In this document: one piece after another, positions 13,365 to 22,131 of the stretch
How the letters are laid out: every line of letters starts with the position of its first letter
How positions within the stretch are numbered: the stretch's first letter is position 1
Origin: Natronomonas aquatica
Lineage (GTDB): Archaea > Halobacteriota > Halobacteria > Halobacteriales > Haloarculaceae
Direction: 5' to 3'
NCBI RefSeq assembly: GCF_024449025.1
Contig: NZ_JAHLKM010000022.1
Coordinates: 1 to 33,999, forward strand
DNA length: 33,999 bases
Made by a program: the position numbers and the translations under genes
Notes under the pieces: generated by a model
What the model was told of the DNA's origin: nothing
Seen by the model: only the letters and a program-made list of their open reading frames with translations
Database searches by the model: none

Positions 13365-14399
13365 ATGTCTACCCGCGTAGGTGTCCTCGGCGCGACCGGC
13401 GCCGTCGGCCAACGGCTCATCCAGCTGCTCGTACCGCACCCGGAGTTCGAGATCGCCGCACTCACCGCCTCGGAATCGAGCGCGGGGCGGACCTACCGGG
13501 ACGCCGCAAAGTGGCGCGTCGACACGCCGATCCCGGACGATATCGCCGATCTCACCGTCGTCGGGACCGATCCCGAAGACGTTCCCGACGACGTCGAGTT
13601 GCTGTTTTCGTCTCTCCCCTCGGACGTCGGGGCGGCGGTCGAACCCGAGTTCGTCGAGGCCGGCTACGTCGTCTCCTCGAACTCCTCGAACGGCCGGATG
13701 GACGAGGACATCCCGCTGACGATCCCGGAGGTCAACGCCGACCACCTCGGGTTGCTCGAGGTCCAGCGGGACGAACGCGGCTGGGACGGTGCGCTGATCA
13801 AAAACCCCAACTGCTCGACGATCACGATGGTTCCGACGCTTGCGGCGCTCGATCAGTTCGGCCTCGAACGCGTCGACGTCTCGACACTGCAGGCCGTCTC
13901 GGGAGCGGGCTACTCCGGTGTCACGTCGATGGAGATCATCGACAACGTCATCCCCCACATCGGCGGCGAGGCGACGAAGATGGAGACCGAATCGCGGAAA
14001 CTGCTCGGCTCCTTCGACGGGGCCGAGGTCACGCTGCACGACGCCGACGTATCGGCCTCCTGCAACCGCGTGCCGACCCTCGACGGTCACCTCGAGAACG
14101 TCTGGGCTGATCTGGAGGCCGATCCCTCGATCGAGGCAGTCGCCGAGGCCTTCGAGTCGTACCCGGGCGTCGACCTTCACTCCTCGCCCGATCGGCTCAT
14201 CGAAGTCTTCGAGGAACCGGACCGTCCCCAGCCCCGTCTGGACCGGATGCTCGGCGACGGGATGGCGGTCTCGGCGGGCGGTATCGAGGCGACGACTCAC
14301 GGGGTCCAGTTCAACTGTCTGGCCCACAACACGATGCGTGGCGCCGCCGGCGCGAGCGTGCTGAACGGCGAACTGCTGCTCGAAGAAGGATATCTATAA
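13365..14399 (+). CDS. asd: Aspartate-semialdehyde dehydrogenase
   Basis: A 344-aa NADP-dependent enzyme that reduces L-aspartyl-4-phosphate to aspartate semialdehyde, the branch point to lysine, threonine, methionine and isoleucine. The N-terminal Rossmann loop is GATGAVGQR (9-17). The catalytic cysteine is C150 in NPNCSTI, and the conserved histidine is H242 in DGHLENV, about 90 residues later as in the family. The length and the archaeal/fungal-type pattern are normal. An inverted repeat CCACA-n10-TGTGG lies in the leader. It starts at the only well-placed ATG and ends 29 bp before the convergent CDGSH gene. Confidence 0.95.
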   Translation: MSTRVGVLGATGAVGQRLIQLLVPHPEFEIAALTASESSAGRTYRDAAKWRVDTPIPDDIADLTVVGTDPEDVPDDVELLFSSLPSDVGAAVEPEFVEAGYVVSSNSSNGRMDEDIPLTIPEVNADHLGLLEVQRDERGWDGALIKNPNCSTITMVPTLAALDQFGLERVDVSTLQAVSGAGYSGVTSMEIIDNVIPHIGGEATKMETESRKLLGSFDGAEVTLHDADVSASCNRVPTLDGHLENVWADLEADPSIEAVAEAFESYPGVDLHSSPDRLIEVFEEPDRPQPRLDRMLGDGMAVSAGGIEATTHGVQFNCLAHNTMRGAAGASVLNGELLLEEGYL

Positions 14400-14428
14400 A
14401 AGCGGGCCGGTTCGGACGCCCTTCCGGC

Positions 14429-14665
14429 CTACTCGTCGCCGAACTCGACGCCGTCGATCGGCCGCCGGTCGCCGTCCGGGTCGTCGTCTTCGTATTTGTA
14501 CACTGTGCCCTGGGCCTCGTCGGCCGTCGCGTTGTGCGAACCGTCACAGAGCGCCCCCTCGGAGGACAGCCCACAGCGACAGACGTAGAGCTGTCCGTCG
14601 TCGCCGAGATCCGATTCCTCGAAGACCGCCGGGCCGTTCTCGTCGTGTCTGACTTCCCGTGCCAT
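14429..14665 (-). CDS. CDGSH iron-sulfur domain protein
   Basis: A 78-aa protein with one CDGSH-type iron-sulfur motif, C29xC31 then C40-D-G-S-H44, which binds a 2Fe-2S cluster through three Cys and one His. The family is involved in electron transfer and iron handling. The usual Pro two residues before the third Cys is replaced by Ala (GALCDGSH). The N-terminus MAREVRHDENGPAVF and the acidic tail fit haloarchaeal soluble members. There is no membrane anchor, so it is cytoplasmic. The ATG at 14665 was chosen; upstream of it the frame is antisense to nothing informative and Arg/Ser-rich. It converges on asd and lies 47 bp from the bPH2 gene. Confidence 0.82.
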   Translation of the reverse strand: MAREVRHDENGPAVFEESDLGDDGQLYVCRCGLSSEGALCDGSHNATADEAQGTVYKYEDDDPDGDRRPIDGVEFGDE

Positions 14666-14711
14666 ACCGGCCCGTGGGCCGCCACGCTCAAAAATGGCCG
14701 TCCATCGACGA

Positions 14712-16208
14712 CTATGTGGCCGGGTTCGGCGGTTCGTCGGGCAGTTCGGCATCGATCGATCGGAGGCGCTCGCGGCGACGGTGGCTCCGACGGCGTCGGA
14801 CCATCTCCTGGAGGCGGTCGGCGACCAGCTCTCTGAGTTCCTCGGCGTGGCCATCGTCGATATCCAGCGCCCGTGGCTGGCGGTTCGTCAGGCCGCTCGT
14901 CCCGGCGGTGTCGACGACGAGCGTCGCCAGCCGCCGTCGCCGCTGGAACACTGTCCGGGAGTCGAGAACCGTCTGGACCCGGTAATACGGGACGACGGTG
15001 ATTGTTCGGGTCCAAAAGCCCTCCCGGAGAACGATGTACTCGGATCCGACGTCGTATCCGAGGTTCGCCCACTTGAGGTGTGCCGCGACGGCCGCAAGCG
15101 GGAACAGCGCGACCGTGAGATACCACGCGAACGTCAGCCTCGTGTAGGCGTCCGCGGCGAAGGCACCCCCGACGACGAGCAGCGCAAGGAGGCTGTATCT
15201 GATCAAATACCGTTCCCGGGCGCGCTTGGGCGGACGTTCGAACTCGGTCTCCTCGAAACTCTCGACGGATCGGGCGAGATCGAACACCCGATCGCGGTCC
15301 GCGAGCGGAACGGCCGACTGCGAGCCGGCCTCGCCCGGGGCGTACCCGGCGGTCTCGACGGCCAAGGAGGCGTACCCGAGCCGCCGGGCGATAACGTTCT
15401 CCGAGATCGTCAGCGTCTGGATCTTCTCGAGGGGGATCGAGCCGCTGTACCGCTGGAGCAACCCGCGTTCGTAGAGGAGTTCCTCCTCGCGTCTGCTCAG
15501 CCGGAACCCGTAGTAGTTCGCGACCGCGAGAACGCCGCTTATCACCGCCGTCACGGCGACGATCCCGACGGCCGCAAGCGGCGCGGTCACGGCCAGACCG
15601 ACGAGCGGGTCGGCGAACCGCTCGCGTAACGACGGTGCGACGACCGGCAAAAGCACCGTGACGACCGACAACAGCCGGAGGTCGATTCCGACGACCCCGA
15701 GCAACACGAGTTCCTTCGACGTGACGCTGAAAAGCTCCCGTTCGGGTGCTTCCTCGCGCGCCCCGTCCGAACTGCCCACACGCTTCCGCCGTCCCAGCTC
15801 GGACTGGAGGCGTTTCGCTTCCTCGTGGCTGACGTACCGGAGCGACGCCTCCGTCGAGGAGCCGCCGGCGGTTTCGAGGTTGATCTGGGCGATCCCGACA
15901 GCGCGCTGGAGGACGTTCCGGCTGATATCGACGTTCTGGATCCGTCCGAGCGGGATCTCCCGGTTCCGCCGGGAGACGACCCCGGAGACGATATCCAGCG
16001 TGTCGTCGGTGAGTTCGTACTCGAAGCGCTGATAGTAGACGGACTGGTAGGCGATCGCGACGAGGAACCACCCGGCGACGAGAACGGCGGCTCCGGAGAC
16101 GCCGCCGCCGACCGCCGGCGACCCGATCAGAAAGACGACGAGCACCCACGCGAGCCTGACGACCGACTCGCCCGCGCGGACCGGAACAGAGAGGGGATCG
16201 AGTTTCAT
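14712..16208 (-). CDS. Membrane protein with three bPH2 (YdbT-like) domains
   Basis: A 498-aa membrane protein of the YdbT type. Three bacterial PH-like (bPH2) modules can be seen. Each has the pattern tyrosine-rich strand, IPLxxIQ or VPYYRVQ, then a conserved hydrophobic helix and VETAG/VDTAG end (for instance IPLGRIQNVDI, IPLEKIQTLTI, VPYYRVQTVL). They are separated by pairs of membrane helices. In Bacillus the YdbS/YdbT pair is linked to resistance to antimicrobial peptides; the archaeal role is unknown. Its ATG overlaps the stop of the upstream bPH2 gene by 3 bp (ATGA-type junction at 16206-16210), so they form a two-gene operon. The open frame running further upstream to 16637 is a shadow of that gene. 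Confidence 0.8.
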   Translation of the reverse strand: MKLDPLSVPVRAGESVVRLAWVLVVFLIGSPAVGGGVSGAAVLVAGWFLVAIAYQSVYYQRFEYELTDDTLDIVSGVVSRRNREIPLGRIQNVDISRNVLQRAVGIAQINLETAGGSSTEASLRYVSHEEAKRLQSELGRRKRVGSSDGAREEAPERELFSVTSKELVLLGVVGIDLRLLSVVTVLLPVVAPSLRERFADPLVGLAVTAPLAAVGIVAVTAVISGVLAVANYYGFRLSRREEELLYERGLLQRYSGSIPLEKIQTLTISENVIARRLGYASLAVETAGYAPGEAGSQSAVPLADRDRVFDLARSVESFEETEFERPPKRARERYLIRYSLLALLVVGGAFAADAYTRLTFAWYLTVALFPLAAVAAHLKWANLGYDVGSEYIVLREGFWTRTITVVPYYRVQTVLDSRTVFQRRRRLATLVVDTAGTSGLTNRQPRALDIDDGHAEELRELVADRLQEMVRRRRSHRRRERLRSIDAELPDEPPNPAT

Positions 16209-16801
16209 CAGACTGCGTCGTCGCCCTCGGCGGCGATCGCGAGCTGTTTCAGCCGGGTCTGCAGGTCGGCGGCCCGTTCGGGTGTCAGTCCCGGAATCGC
16301 TACGTCCGCGCCCCGGGAGCCGGCGGTGTAGACGACGGTCGTCGCGAGCCCGAAGACGCGTTCGATCGGTCCCCGCCGGGTGTCGACGTGCTGGATCCGA
16401 ACGTAGGGAGCGACCGTCTCGACACGGGTAACGACCCCGCGCCGGAGATACAGCGAGTCTTCCCGGACCTGATACGTCCAGATACGGTACCTGAGAACCG
16501 ACAGCACGATCCCGATGACGACCCCGACGGCGAACACGGCGCCGCCGATCCACGGGCCGCCGACCGAAAGTACCGAGAAGGCGACGGCGGCGATGACGCC
16601 GAGGATCGCCGCCGATACTGCCGCCTGGAGCGCCCACACGCCCTGTATCTCGGATTCGAGCGTCTGTGGCGGTCCGACCAGCTCGTCGATGTCCGGGACC
16701 GACGCGTCCGTTCGTTCGGCCTCATCGATCCGCTGTACCGCCGGCGCGAGATCGTCACCGAACGGGCACTCGCCCCTCCGGTTGCCGTCCGTCTCGTCCA
16801 T
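16208..16801 (-). CDS. bPH2-domain (YdbS-like) membrane protein
   Basis: A 197-aa membrane protein with an acidic N-terminal tail (1-60), two membrane helices (about 65-105) and one bPH2 module whose core is VAPYVRIQHVDT and VYTAGSRGAD. This is the YdbS layout, and the next gene is YdbT-like, so the pair probably forms a membrane complex. The start at 16801 is supported by a TATA-like GTATATAG (16824-16831) 23-30 bp upstream, predicting a leaderless operon transcript. Confidence 0.8.
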   Translation of the reverse strand: MDETDGNRRGECPFGDDLAPAVQRIDEAERTDASVPDIDELVGPPQTLESEIQGVWALQAAVSAAILGVIAAVAFSVLSVGGPWIGGAVFAVGVVIGIVLSVLRYRIWTYQVREDSLYLRRGVVTRVETVAPYVRIQHVDTRRGPIERVFGLATTVVYTAGSRGADVAIPGLTPERAADLQTRLKQLAIAAEGDDAV

Positions 16802-16823
16802 TGATGCACCCTGCGGGCGCGAC

Positions 16824-16831
16824 GTATATAG
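16824..16831 (-). promoter_or_regulatory. TATA box of the bPH2 operon
   Basis: GTATATAG (CTATATAC on the coding strand) lies 23-30 bp before the ATG at 16801. Confidence 0.55.
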
Positions 16832-16890
16832 TTGGCCGTGTCATCGGGCCCGGTAAGCGTGGCATCGACCCACCGCCGTCGGGACGAGCC

Positions 16891-17592
16891 CTATCGCTCG
16901 AACCGACGGATCCGGTCGGCGGTCACGTCGATCGGGGCCGCGAAGTGCCGGATCGGTTCGCCGTCCGGCCGGTCGAAGTCGTTGGCTCGAAAGAGGTCGT
17001 TCGCTTCGACCTCCGCCCACGCCGGTGCGAGCCGCCACGGATCGTGATCGATATCGCCGTAGTAGACCCGTCCGCTGTCGTCGGCAGTATAAAACCGGTA
17101 TCGCTCGGTGAGAAACGCCTCGATCGAACCCGAAGCGGGTTCGCGGAAGCCTCCATCCGGTCCGTACCGGGCCCGGAACCGTGCCGGCGGCGCGTCCGGC
17201 GTTCGGCGTCGGCTCCGAAACGAGACCGTCCGGTCCGTCCCCTCCCCCTGTGTTTCGATCCGCATCGAGGCCCGGTAGTACGGCAGGCGGAACAGCGACC
17301 GGGCGATGCGGACGCCGAACCGGTCGTCGGCGTCGAGGTTGAAAAAATAGACGCCGGGTGCGCCGTCGGCGGTGACGTACGTCCGGAGGTTGAGTTCGCC
17401 GAACGCGAGGCCGACCGGCGATCCCCGCGGTCGGATGTCGGCCATCTCGAAGGGGACGACGCCGAGGTACGCGTCGCCGTCGTAGGTATCGACGGAGAGT
17501 CGATCGGGCAGTTCCGGCCCGATCCGCCCGGGGTCGACACGCCAGTGAGCAAAGAGGAGATCACGCCACCGCATGGACAGGAGGTGCCGCAT
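16891..17592 (-). CDS. DUF2071 (YqjF-like) protein
   Basis: A 233-aa protein of the YqjF/DUF2071 family. Family signatures are RWRDLLFAHWRVDP near the start, YLGVVPFEM, the central FGELNLRTYV and GVYFFNLDAD, and RLPYYRASM. The fold is related to acetoacetate-decarboxylase-like proteins; the biochemical role is not established. No signal or membrane segment is present. The ATG at 17592 gives six residues ahead of a second ATG (17574) that is the more usual family start, so the true start is uncertain by that much. It diverges from the macrodomain gene at 17694. Confidence 0.8.
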   Translation of the reverse strand: MRHLLSMRWRDLLFAHWRVDPGRIGPELPDRLSVDTYDGDAYLGVVPFEMADIRPRGSPVGLAFGELNLRTYVTADGAPGVYFFNLDADDRFGVRIARSLFRLPYYRASMRIETQGEGTDRTVSFRSRRRTPDAPPARFRARYGPDGGFREPASGSIEAFLTERYRFYTADDSGRVYYGDIDHDPWRLAPAWAEVEANDLFRANDFDRPDGEPIRHFAAPIDVTADRIRRFER

Positions 17593-17663
17593 ACGTGACG
17601 CTTCGAGCGGACCGGGGTTCGGGTTGTCGGTCCCGGAACTGGCCGCCGGAGCGCCGCCTACCC

Positions 17664-17672
17664 TTTATAATT
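17664..17672 (+). promoter_or_regulatory. TATA box of the macrodomain gene
   Basis: TTTATAATT lies 22-30 bp before the ATG at 17694. Confidence 0.55.
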
Positions 17673-17693
17673 CCTGCGGCCGATCGCCCCGAT

Positions 17694-18206
17694 ATGGAGT
17701 TCAGCGTCGTTCAGGGCGACATCGCCGAACAGTCCGCCGACGCCCTCGTCAACGCCGCGGGCACCAGCCTGCAGATGGGATCGGGCGTCGCCGGCGCGCT
17801 TCGCCGGGGCGCCGGCCCCGAACTCAACGAGGCGGCCGTCTCGAAGGGGCCGATCGATCTCGGCGCGGTCGCGGTCACCGACGCCTACGACCTCGACGCC
17901 GAGTACGTGATCCACGCCGCGGCGATGCCCCATTACGGCGACGGGCAGGCGACCCAAGAGAGCATCCGGTCGGCGACCGAAAACGCCCTCGCGGCTGCCG
18001 ACGAGCGCGGTTGTCACTCGCTTGTGATCCCGGCGCTCGGCTGTGGCGTCGCGGGGTTCGACCTCGAGGTGGGTGCCCGGATCATCGGCGAGACGATCGC
18101 GGATTATGAACCCGCGTCGCTTTCCGACGTCCGGTTTATCGCCTACAGCGACGCCGAATACGAGACTGTTCAGGCGGCGACAGCCGGGTTCCGGGGCGGG
18201 GACTGA
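17694..18206 (+). CDS. Macrodomain (ADP-ribose-binding) protein
   Basis: A 170-aa protein consisting of one macrodomain, the fold that binds ADP-ribose or O-acetyl-ADP-ribose and often removes it from proteins. Diagnostic parts are the start MEFSVVQGDIAEQSADALVNAAG with the DALVNAA motif, the GSGVAGAL loop (the glycine-rich ligand loop), YVIHAAAMP and the PALGCGVAGF second loop. The length is normal for a stand-alone domain. The ATG at 17694 has a TATA box at the expected distance; the open frame upstream to 17595 is divergent-promoter DNA. Substrate and cellular role are not indicated by the neighbours. Confidence 0.88.
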   Translation: MEFSVVQGDIAEQSADALVNAAGTSLQMGSGVAGALRRGAGPELNEAAVSKGPIDLGAVAVTDAYDLDAEYVIHAAAMPHYGDGQATQESIRSATENALAAADERGCHSLVIPALGCGVAGFDLEVGARIIGETIADYEPASLSDVRFIAYSDAEYETVQAATAGFRGGD

Positions 18207-18387
18207 GGTCGTCGGCTATCCGTCGGCTACGCCGGGTGCATCCGGAATCGATGCGATGCGACGTATCGACCCCCGTTGGTTCCCGGGCCGGACCCGCGAT
18301 ACCGGTTACAGCAACACCGGGAGGCAGTCCACTTACTGCTACGACAGTCGGTAGTATTCGGTTCTCAGTTGCATACCCCTGACGGTG

Positions 18388-18417
18388 CTTTTTAGTACGC
18401 CTACTGAAACATCAGTA
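18388..18417 (+). promoter_or_regulatory. Histidine kinase promoter with operator-like inverted repeat
   Basis: A TATA-like CTTTTTAGTA (18388-18397) lies 27-36 bp before the ATG at 18424. Right after it TACTGA-AACA-TCAGTA (18402-18417) forms a perfect 6-bp inverted repeat over the expected transcription start. A repressor bound there would block initiation. Confidence 0.5.
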
Positions 18418-18423
18418 TAGACC

Positions 18424-20169
18424 ATGGTCGATTCAGCAGGGACGCGTTCCCGGGTACTCGCCGATGGGGGCCGTGTTCCAGCCGGGATCGACTTCCAGAC
18501 ACTGTTTCGGACGATCAGCATCCCGACCATAGTCCTCGACCACAACGGCGAGATCCTCGTCTGGAACGAGGCACAGGAAGATTTGGTCGGCGTCGACCGC
18601 GAGCAGGTGGCCAACCGGGACGGGGAGATCGGCGAAGAGCTCTACGAGAGCGGCCGATCGACCGTCCTCGCCGAGAAGGTGCTGACACACCCCCACGATG
18701 CCCACGAACGATACGACACGGTTCGGATCGCCGAGGACGATTACTCGTTGCTGGTCGGGGGCGATGCGCCGGTTTTCGAGGACTACAGCACGGTCGATGT
18801 CTCCGGGGCGGGCGTTTGGTTCCTCGCCACGGCGATCTACCGCGATGGCGAACTCGTCGGTGTAATCGAATTCACCCAACCCGAACTGGCGTCCGAACGG
18901 CGAAACGTCGAGATCGATCAGCTGGTCGGCGAACTCGCTGAAACGCTTCAGGCGTATCAGGAGGGGCGCTTCGGCGTCCGAGCATCGATCGACAGCGATC
19001 TCTATATCATCGAGGAGGAACTCCTGGAACTCATCGACCGGACCAACGAACTGGGTGCTAACCTGGAGCGTATGGAGGAGCTACGCGACTCGAAGAAGCG
19101 ACTCGAGGAACTCAACACACGGCTCCAACTCGCGCTCGAGGAAACCGATACCGGGGTCTGGGAGTGGGACCTCGACACCGATGAACTGCTCTGGGACGAA
19201 GCCTCGGAGCGGCTGTACGGCTACGACGCCGGAGCGTTCCCCGGTTCCTTCGAGGCGTTTGCGGATCACGTTCTCGCCGAGGACCTCCCGTCGGTCGAAC
19301 GCCGGATCGAACGTGCGATGGTAAACGACAAACAGTTCCGGGCGGATTTCCGAATACGGTTGTCGAGCGGAGGAAAGCGGTGGCTTCAGAGCCGCGGTAT
19401 CGTCGAGTACGACGACGGCGAACCGACCCGAATGCTCGGTGTCCAGACCGACATTACAGACCTCAAGGAGTACGAACAGGAGCTCGAAGAACAGCGCGAC
19501 AACCTCGAGGTCCTCAATCAGATCGTGCGCCACGATATCCGGAACAAACTCCAACTCGTGGGGGGCTACGCGGAGATGTTGCGGACCGAGATCGGAGCGG
19601 ATGACCGGAAAGAAATCGAACAGATCACCGAGGCGGTCAGTGACGCGATCAGTATCACTACGACCACCCGGGAGGTGATGGAGGTGATGCTCCAATCCGA
19701 CGTGGATTGCCACCCCGTTCGACTGCGCCCTGTCCTCGAAGAGGAGATCGAGAACGTTCGATCGAACTACGGCTCCGCATCGATCGGGGTCGACGGCTCG
19801 CTCCCGGCCGTCGACGTGCGTGCCGACGACATGCTGGCGTCGGTGTTCCGGAACCTGCTGACCAACGCGATCCGTCACAACGACAAGGAGGTCCCGGAGG
19901 TCACCGTTTCGGCAACCGGACGCGAGGGGCACGGGAGCGTGCTTGTTCGGATCGCGGACAACGGCCCCGGGATCCCCGACGAGCGCAAACCGGAGATATT
20001 CGAACAGGGCGAGATCGGTCCCGACAGCGGTGGGTCGGGGCTCGGCCTGCATCTCGTGGACACGCTCGTCGGCCACTACGACGGCGAGGTTCGTGTCGAA
20101 GACAACGATCCCGACGGTACCGTCTTCGCCGTGGAGTTGCCGACGGTTACAGACCGGGACAGCTACTGA
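18424..20169 (+). CDS. PAS-domain sensor histidine kinase
   Basis: A 581-aa cytoplasmic two-component kinase; no membrane helix is seen. An N-terminal PAS domain (about 20-155, including IPTIVLDHNGEILVWNEA) is followed by a helical linker (160-235). A second PAS with PAC motif comes next (236-350, ending VQTDITDLKEYE). The HisKA-like box has the phospho-acceptor H370 in IVRHDIRNKLQ. The ATPase domain has the N-box FRNLLTNAIRHN (N477, N481), G1 DNGPGIPD (512-519) and G2 GGSGLG (536-541). This is the common haloarchaeal bacterio-opsin-activator-type kinase layout. No response regulator lies beside it, so the partner is elsewhere. A TATA box and inverted repeat precede the start. Confidence 0.92.
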   Translation: MVDSAGTRSRVLADGGRVPAGIDFQTLFRTISIPTIVLDHNGEILVWNEAQEDLVGVDREQVANRDGEIGEELYESGRSTVLAEKVLTHPHDAHERYDTVRIAEDDYSLLVGGDAPVFEDYSTVDVSGAGVWFLATAIYRDGELVGVIEFTQPELASERRNVEIDQLVGELAETLQAYQEGRFGVRASIDSDLYIIEEELLELIDRTNELGANLERMEELRDSKKRLEELNTRLQLALEETDTGVWEWDLDTDELLWDEASERLYGYDAGAFPGSFEAFADHVLAEDLPSVERRIERAMVNDKQFRADFRIRLSSGGKRWLQSRGIVEYDDGEPTRMLGVQTDITDLKEYEQELEEQRDNLEVLNQIVRHDIRNKLQLVGGYAEMLRTEIGADDRKEIEQITEAVSDAISITTTTREVMEVMLQSDVDCHPVRLRPVLEEEIENVRSNYGSASIGVDGSLPAVDVRADDMLASVFRNLLTNAIRHNDKEVPEVTVSATGREGHGSVLVRIADNGPGIPDERKPEIFEQGEIGPDSGGSGLGLHLVDTLVGHYDGEVRVEDNDPDGTVFAVELPTVTDRDSY

Positions 20170-20347
20170 GCGTTCCCGATCGGCAGGATCACGAGCAGGG
20201 GGCCGACGGTTCGGAGACGGGATCCGAGCCGGATACCGATGTGGGGTGATGGCTGACGGCCCCGGATACGTGTGGCCCCCCGGTCCCGCCCGATCACCCA
20301 CCGGCCGATCGAGTACTGCCGACGCAAGTATCTAATAATTCGCCGCC

Positions 20348-20352
20348 GGAGG
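20348..20352 (+). promoter_or_regulatory. Shine-Dalgarno site of the PEBP lipoprotein gene
   Basis: GGAGG ends 7 bp before the ATG at 20360. Many genes here lack such a site, so this one probably has a leadered transcript. Confidence 0.5.
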
Positions 20353-20359
20353 CAAAGCT

Positions 20360-21106
20360 ATGACTCCCGACGTATCCGAACTCACGCGCCGGTCGGTTCT
20401 CGTCGGTACGAGCGCGCTGGCGGTCGGTTGCGTCGATGGCGGCTCCGACGACGGGAGTTCCGCGGAAGACGGATCCGGGGCGGACACCGGAAACGAGGAC
20501 GCCGGCGGATCCGACGGATCACAGTCCGAAACCGACGTGTCGAACGACTCCGGGACGGACGGAGGAGCGTCCGAAGACGCGGAGTCGGACGGTTCCGACG
20601 AAACCGACACCTCCGAAAACGATAACCCGGCACGTGGGGAAATACACGGTATGGGCGATCTCACACTCACGAGTACGGCGTTCGACGACGGCGAGCGGAT
20701 GCCGGAAAAGTACGGCTACGACGCGGAAAACGTGAACCCGCCGCTCGAGATCGAGAACGTTCCGGAAGGGGCCGAGACGCTCGCGTTGGTCGTCGACGAT
20801 CCCGACGCGGTCGAACCGGCGGGGAAGGTCTGGGACCACTGGATCGTCTGGAACATCCCGCCCGAGACGACGACGATCCCCGAAGGCTGGGAGCCCGAAA
20901 CGGCGACCGAAGGCATAAACGACTTCGACGAGGTCGGATACGGGGGACCGAGCCCGCCCGATACCGAACACCGCTATCGGTTCAAGCTCTTCGCGCTGGA
21001 CACGCGTCTCGATCTCTCCGCCGAGACGGACGCCGAGGCGCTCGGGGCGGCGATGGAGGGACACGTACTCGACCGGACGCAACTCGACGGGACGTATCCG
21101 GCCTGA
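20360..21106 (+). CDS. YbhB/YbcL-type PEBP lipoprotein
   Basis: A 248-aa exported protein. The N-terminus LTRRSVLVGTSALAVGC is a twin-arginine signal with a lipobox ending in C24. A Ser/Asp/Gly-rich tether of about 65 residues follows, typical of haloarchaeal surface lipoproteins. Residues 95-248 are a phosphatidylethanolamine-binding-protein fold. Key motifs are DDPDAVEPAGKVWDHWIVWN (ligand-site Asp-Pro-Asp and His) and YGGPSPPDTEHRYRFKLFALD. Cytoplasmic relatives are annotated as Raf-kinase-inhibitor-like; the natural ligand in archaea is unknown. It is monocistronic and ends shortly before the convergent aldo/keto reductase gene. Confidence 0.88.
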   Translation: MTPDVSELTRRSVLVGTSALAVGCVDGGSDDGSSAEDGSGADTGNEDAGGSDGSQSETDVSNDSGTDGGASEDAESDGSDETDTSENDNPARGEIHGMGDLTLTSTAFDDGERMPEKYGYDAENVNPPLEIENVPEGAETLALVVDDPDAVEPAGKVWDHWIVWNIPPETTTIPEGWEPETATEGINDFDEVGYGGPSPPDTEHRYRFKLFALDTRLDLSAETDAEALGAAMEGHVLDRTQLDGTYPA

Positions 21107-21122
21107 CCGACCGGTCCGTCGG

Positions 21123-22100
21123 TCACTCGTGGCCGGAGACCGGGACCGGCTCGTAGGGCTCCTCCAGGTACGCCATGTCGCTCTCGGAGAGATCGATTTC
21201 GAGAGCTTCGACGGCGTCCTCCAGATGTTCGATCCTCGAGGCGCCGATGATCGGCGCCGTCACCCAGTCTTTGTGTAACAGCCACGCGAGGGCGATCTGT
21301 GCCATCGAGACGCCGTGGTCGGCGGCCAGTTCGCCGACGCGTTCGTTGATCTCCTCGCCGCCGTTGTCCGGGTAGGGGTGTTCCTGCGTGTAATCGTCCG
21401 TTTCGCCGCGCGTCGTCGCGGTGAACTCCTCGTGTGGGCGCGTGAGATAGCCGCGGGCCATCGGGCTCCAGGGGAGGACGCCGAGGTTCTCCCGTTCACA
21501 GAGCGGCAACATCTCTCGCTCTTCCTCCCGGTAGACGAGGTTGTAGTGGTTCTGCATGGTCGCGAAGCGTTCGAGGCCGAACCGATCGCTCGTGTGGAGG
21601 GCGTCGGCCAGCTGGTGGGCCCACATCGAGGAGGCGCCGACGTGTCGGGCCTGCCCGCGACGGACGGCGTCGTCGAGCGCTCGCAGCGTCGTCTCGATCG
21701 GGGTATCGTAGTCCCAGCGGTGTATCTGATAGAGGTCGACAGTCTCCATCCCCAGCCGATCGAGGCTGTTCGAGAGCTCCTGTTCGAGCGCCTTCCGCGA
21801 GAGCCCGCCGCTGTTTGGGTTCTGTTCGTCGATCTGGAAGTATCCCTTCGTGGCGACGACCTGGGCGTCCCGATCGTAGTCGGCGAGGGCGTCCCCGAGG
21901 ACACGCTCGCTTTCGCCTTTGGAGTACATGTTCGCGGTGTCGAAGAAGTTGATCCCCAGATCGATCGCCCGATCGACGAGTTCGTGGCCGTACTCCTCGC
22001 CTTTGACCCACTCGCGCCACTCGGGGTCGCCGAAGCTCATACAGCCGAGACAGATCTTCGAGACCTCGATGCCGGTCGAACCGAGCGTGGTGTACTCCAT
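21123..22100 (-). CDS. Aldo/keto reductase
   Basis: A 325-aa NADPH-dependent oxidoreductase of the aldo/keto reductase superfamily. It reduces aldehydes or ketones, but the substrate cannot be told. The catalytic tetrad is visible: D54 (FFDTAN), Y59 (NMYSKG), K85 (VATKG) and H127 (YQIHRWD). The C-terminal coenzyme site is PIIGASRIEHLEDAVEAL. It belongs to the YajO/voltage-gated-channel-beta-like group by its start MEYTTLGSTGIEVSKICLG. The ATG at 22100 begins exactly at this conserved motif; the open frame further upstream overlaps the ABC permease gene and is Arg-rich shadow. It lies 32 bp after the exporter operon on the same strand and might be read through from it. Confidence 0.9.
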   Translation of the reverse strand: MEYTTLGSTGIEVSKICLGCMSFGDPEWREWVKGEEYGHELVDRAIDLGINFFDTANMYSKGESERVLGDALADYDRDAQVVATKGYFQIDEQNPNSGGLSRKALEQELSNSLDRLGMETVDLYQIHRWDYDTPIETTLRALDDAVRRGQARHVGASSMWAHQLADALHTSDRFGLERFATMQNHYNLVYREEEREMLPLCERENLGVLPWSPMARGYLTRPHEEFTATTRGETDDYTQEHPYPDNGGEEINERVGELAADHGVSMAQIALAWLLHKDWVTAPIIGASRIEHLEDAVEALEIDLSESDMAYLEEPYEPVPVSGHE

Positions 22101-22131
22101 ACTGGAGGTATCCGGCCGACTGTTCAAAAAC

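Noticed and set aside
13206-14327. 373-aa open frame antisense to asd
   Set aside because: The asd frame carries all catalytic motifs; this one has none.
14311-16149. 612-aa Arg-rich open frame on the minus strand
   Set aside because: It runs across asd, CDGSH and bPH2 genes in another frame and has no protein-like composition.
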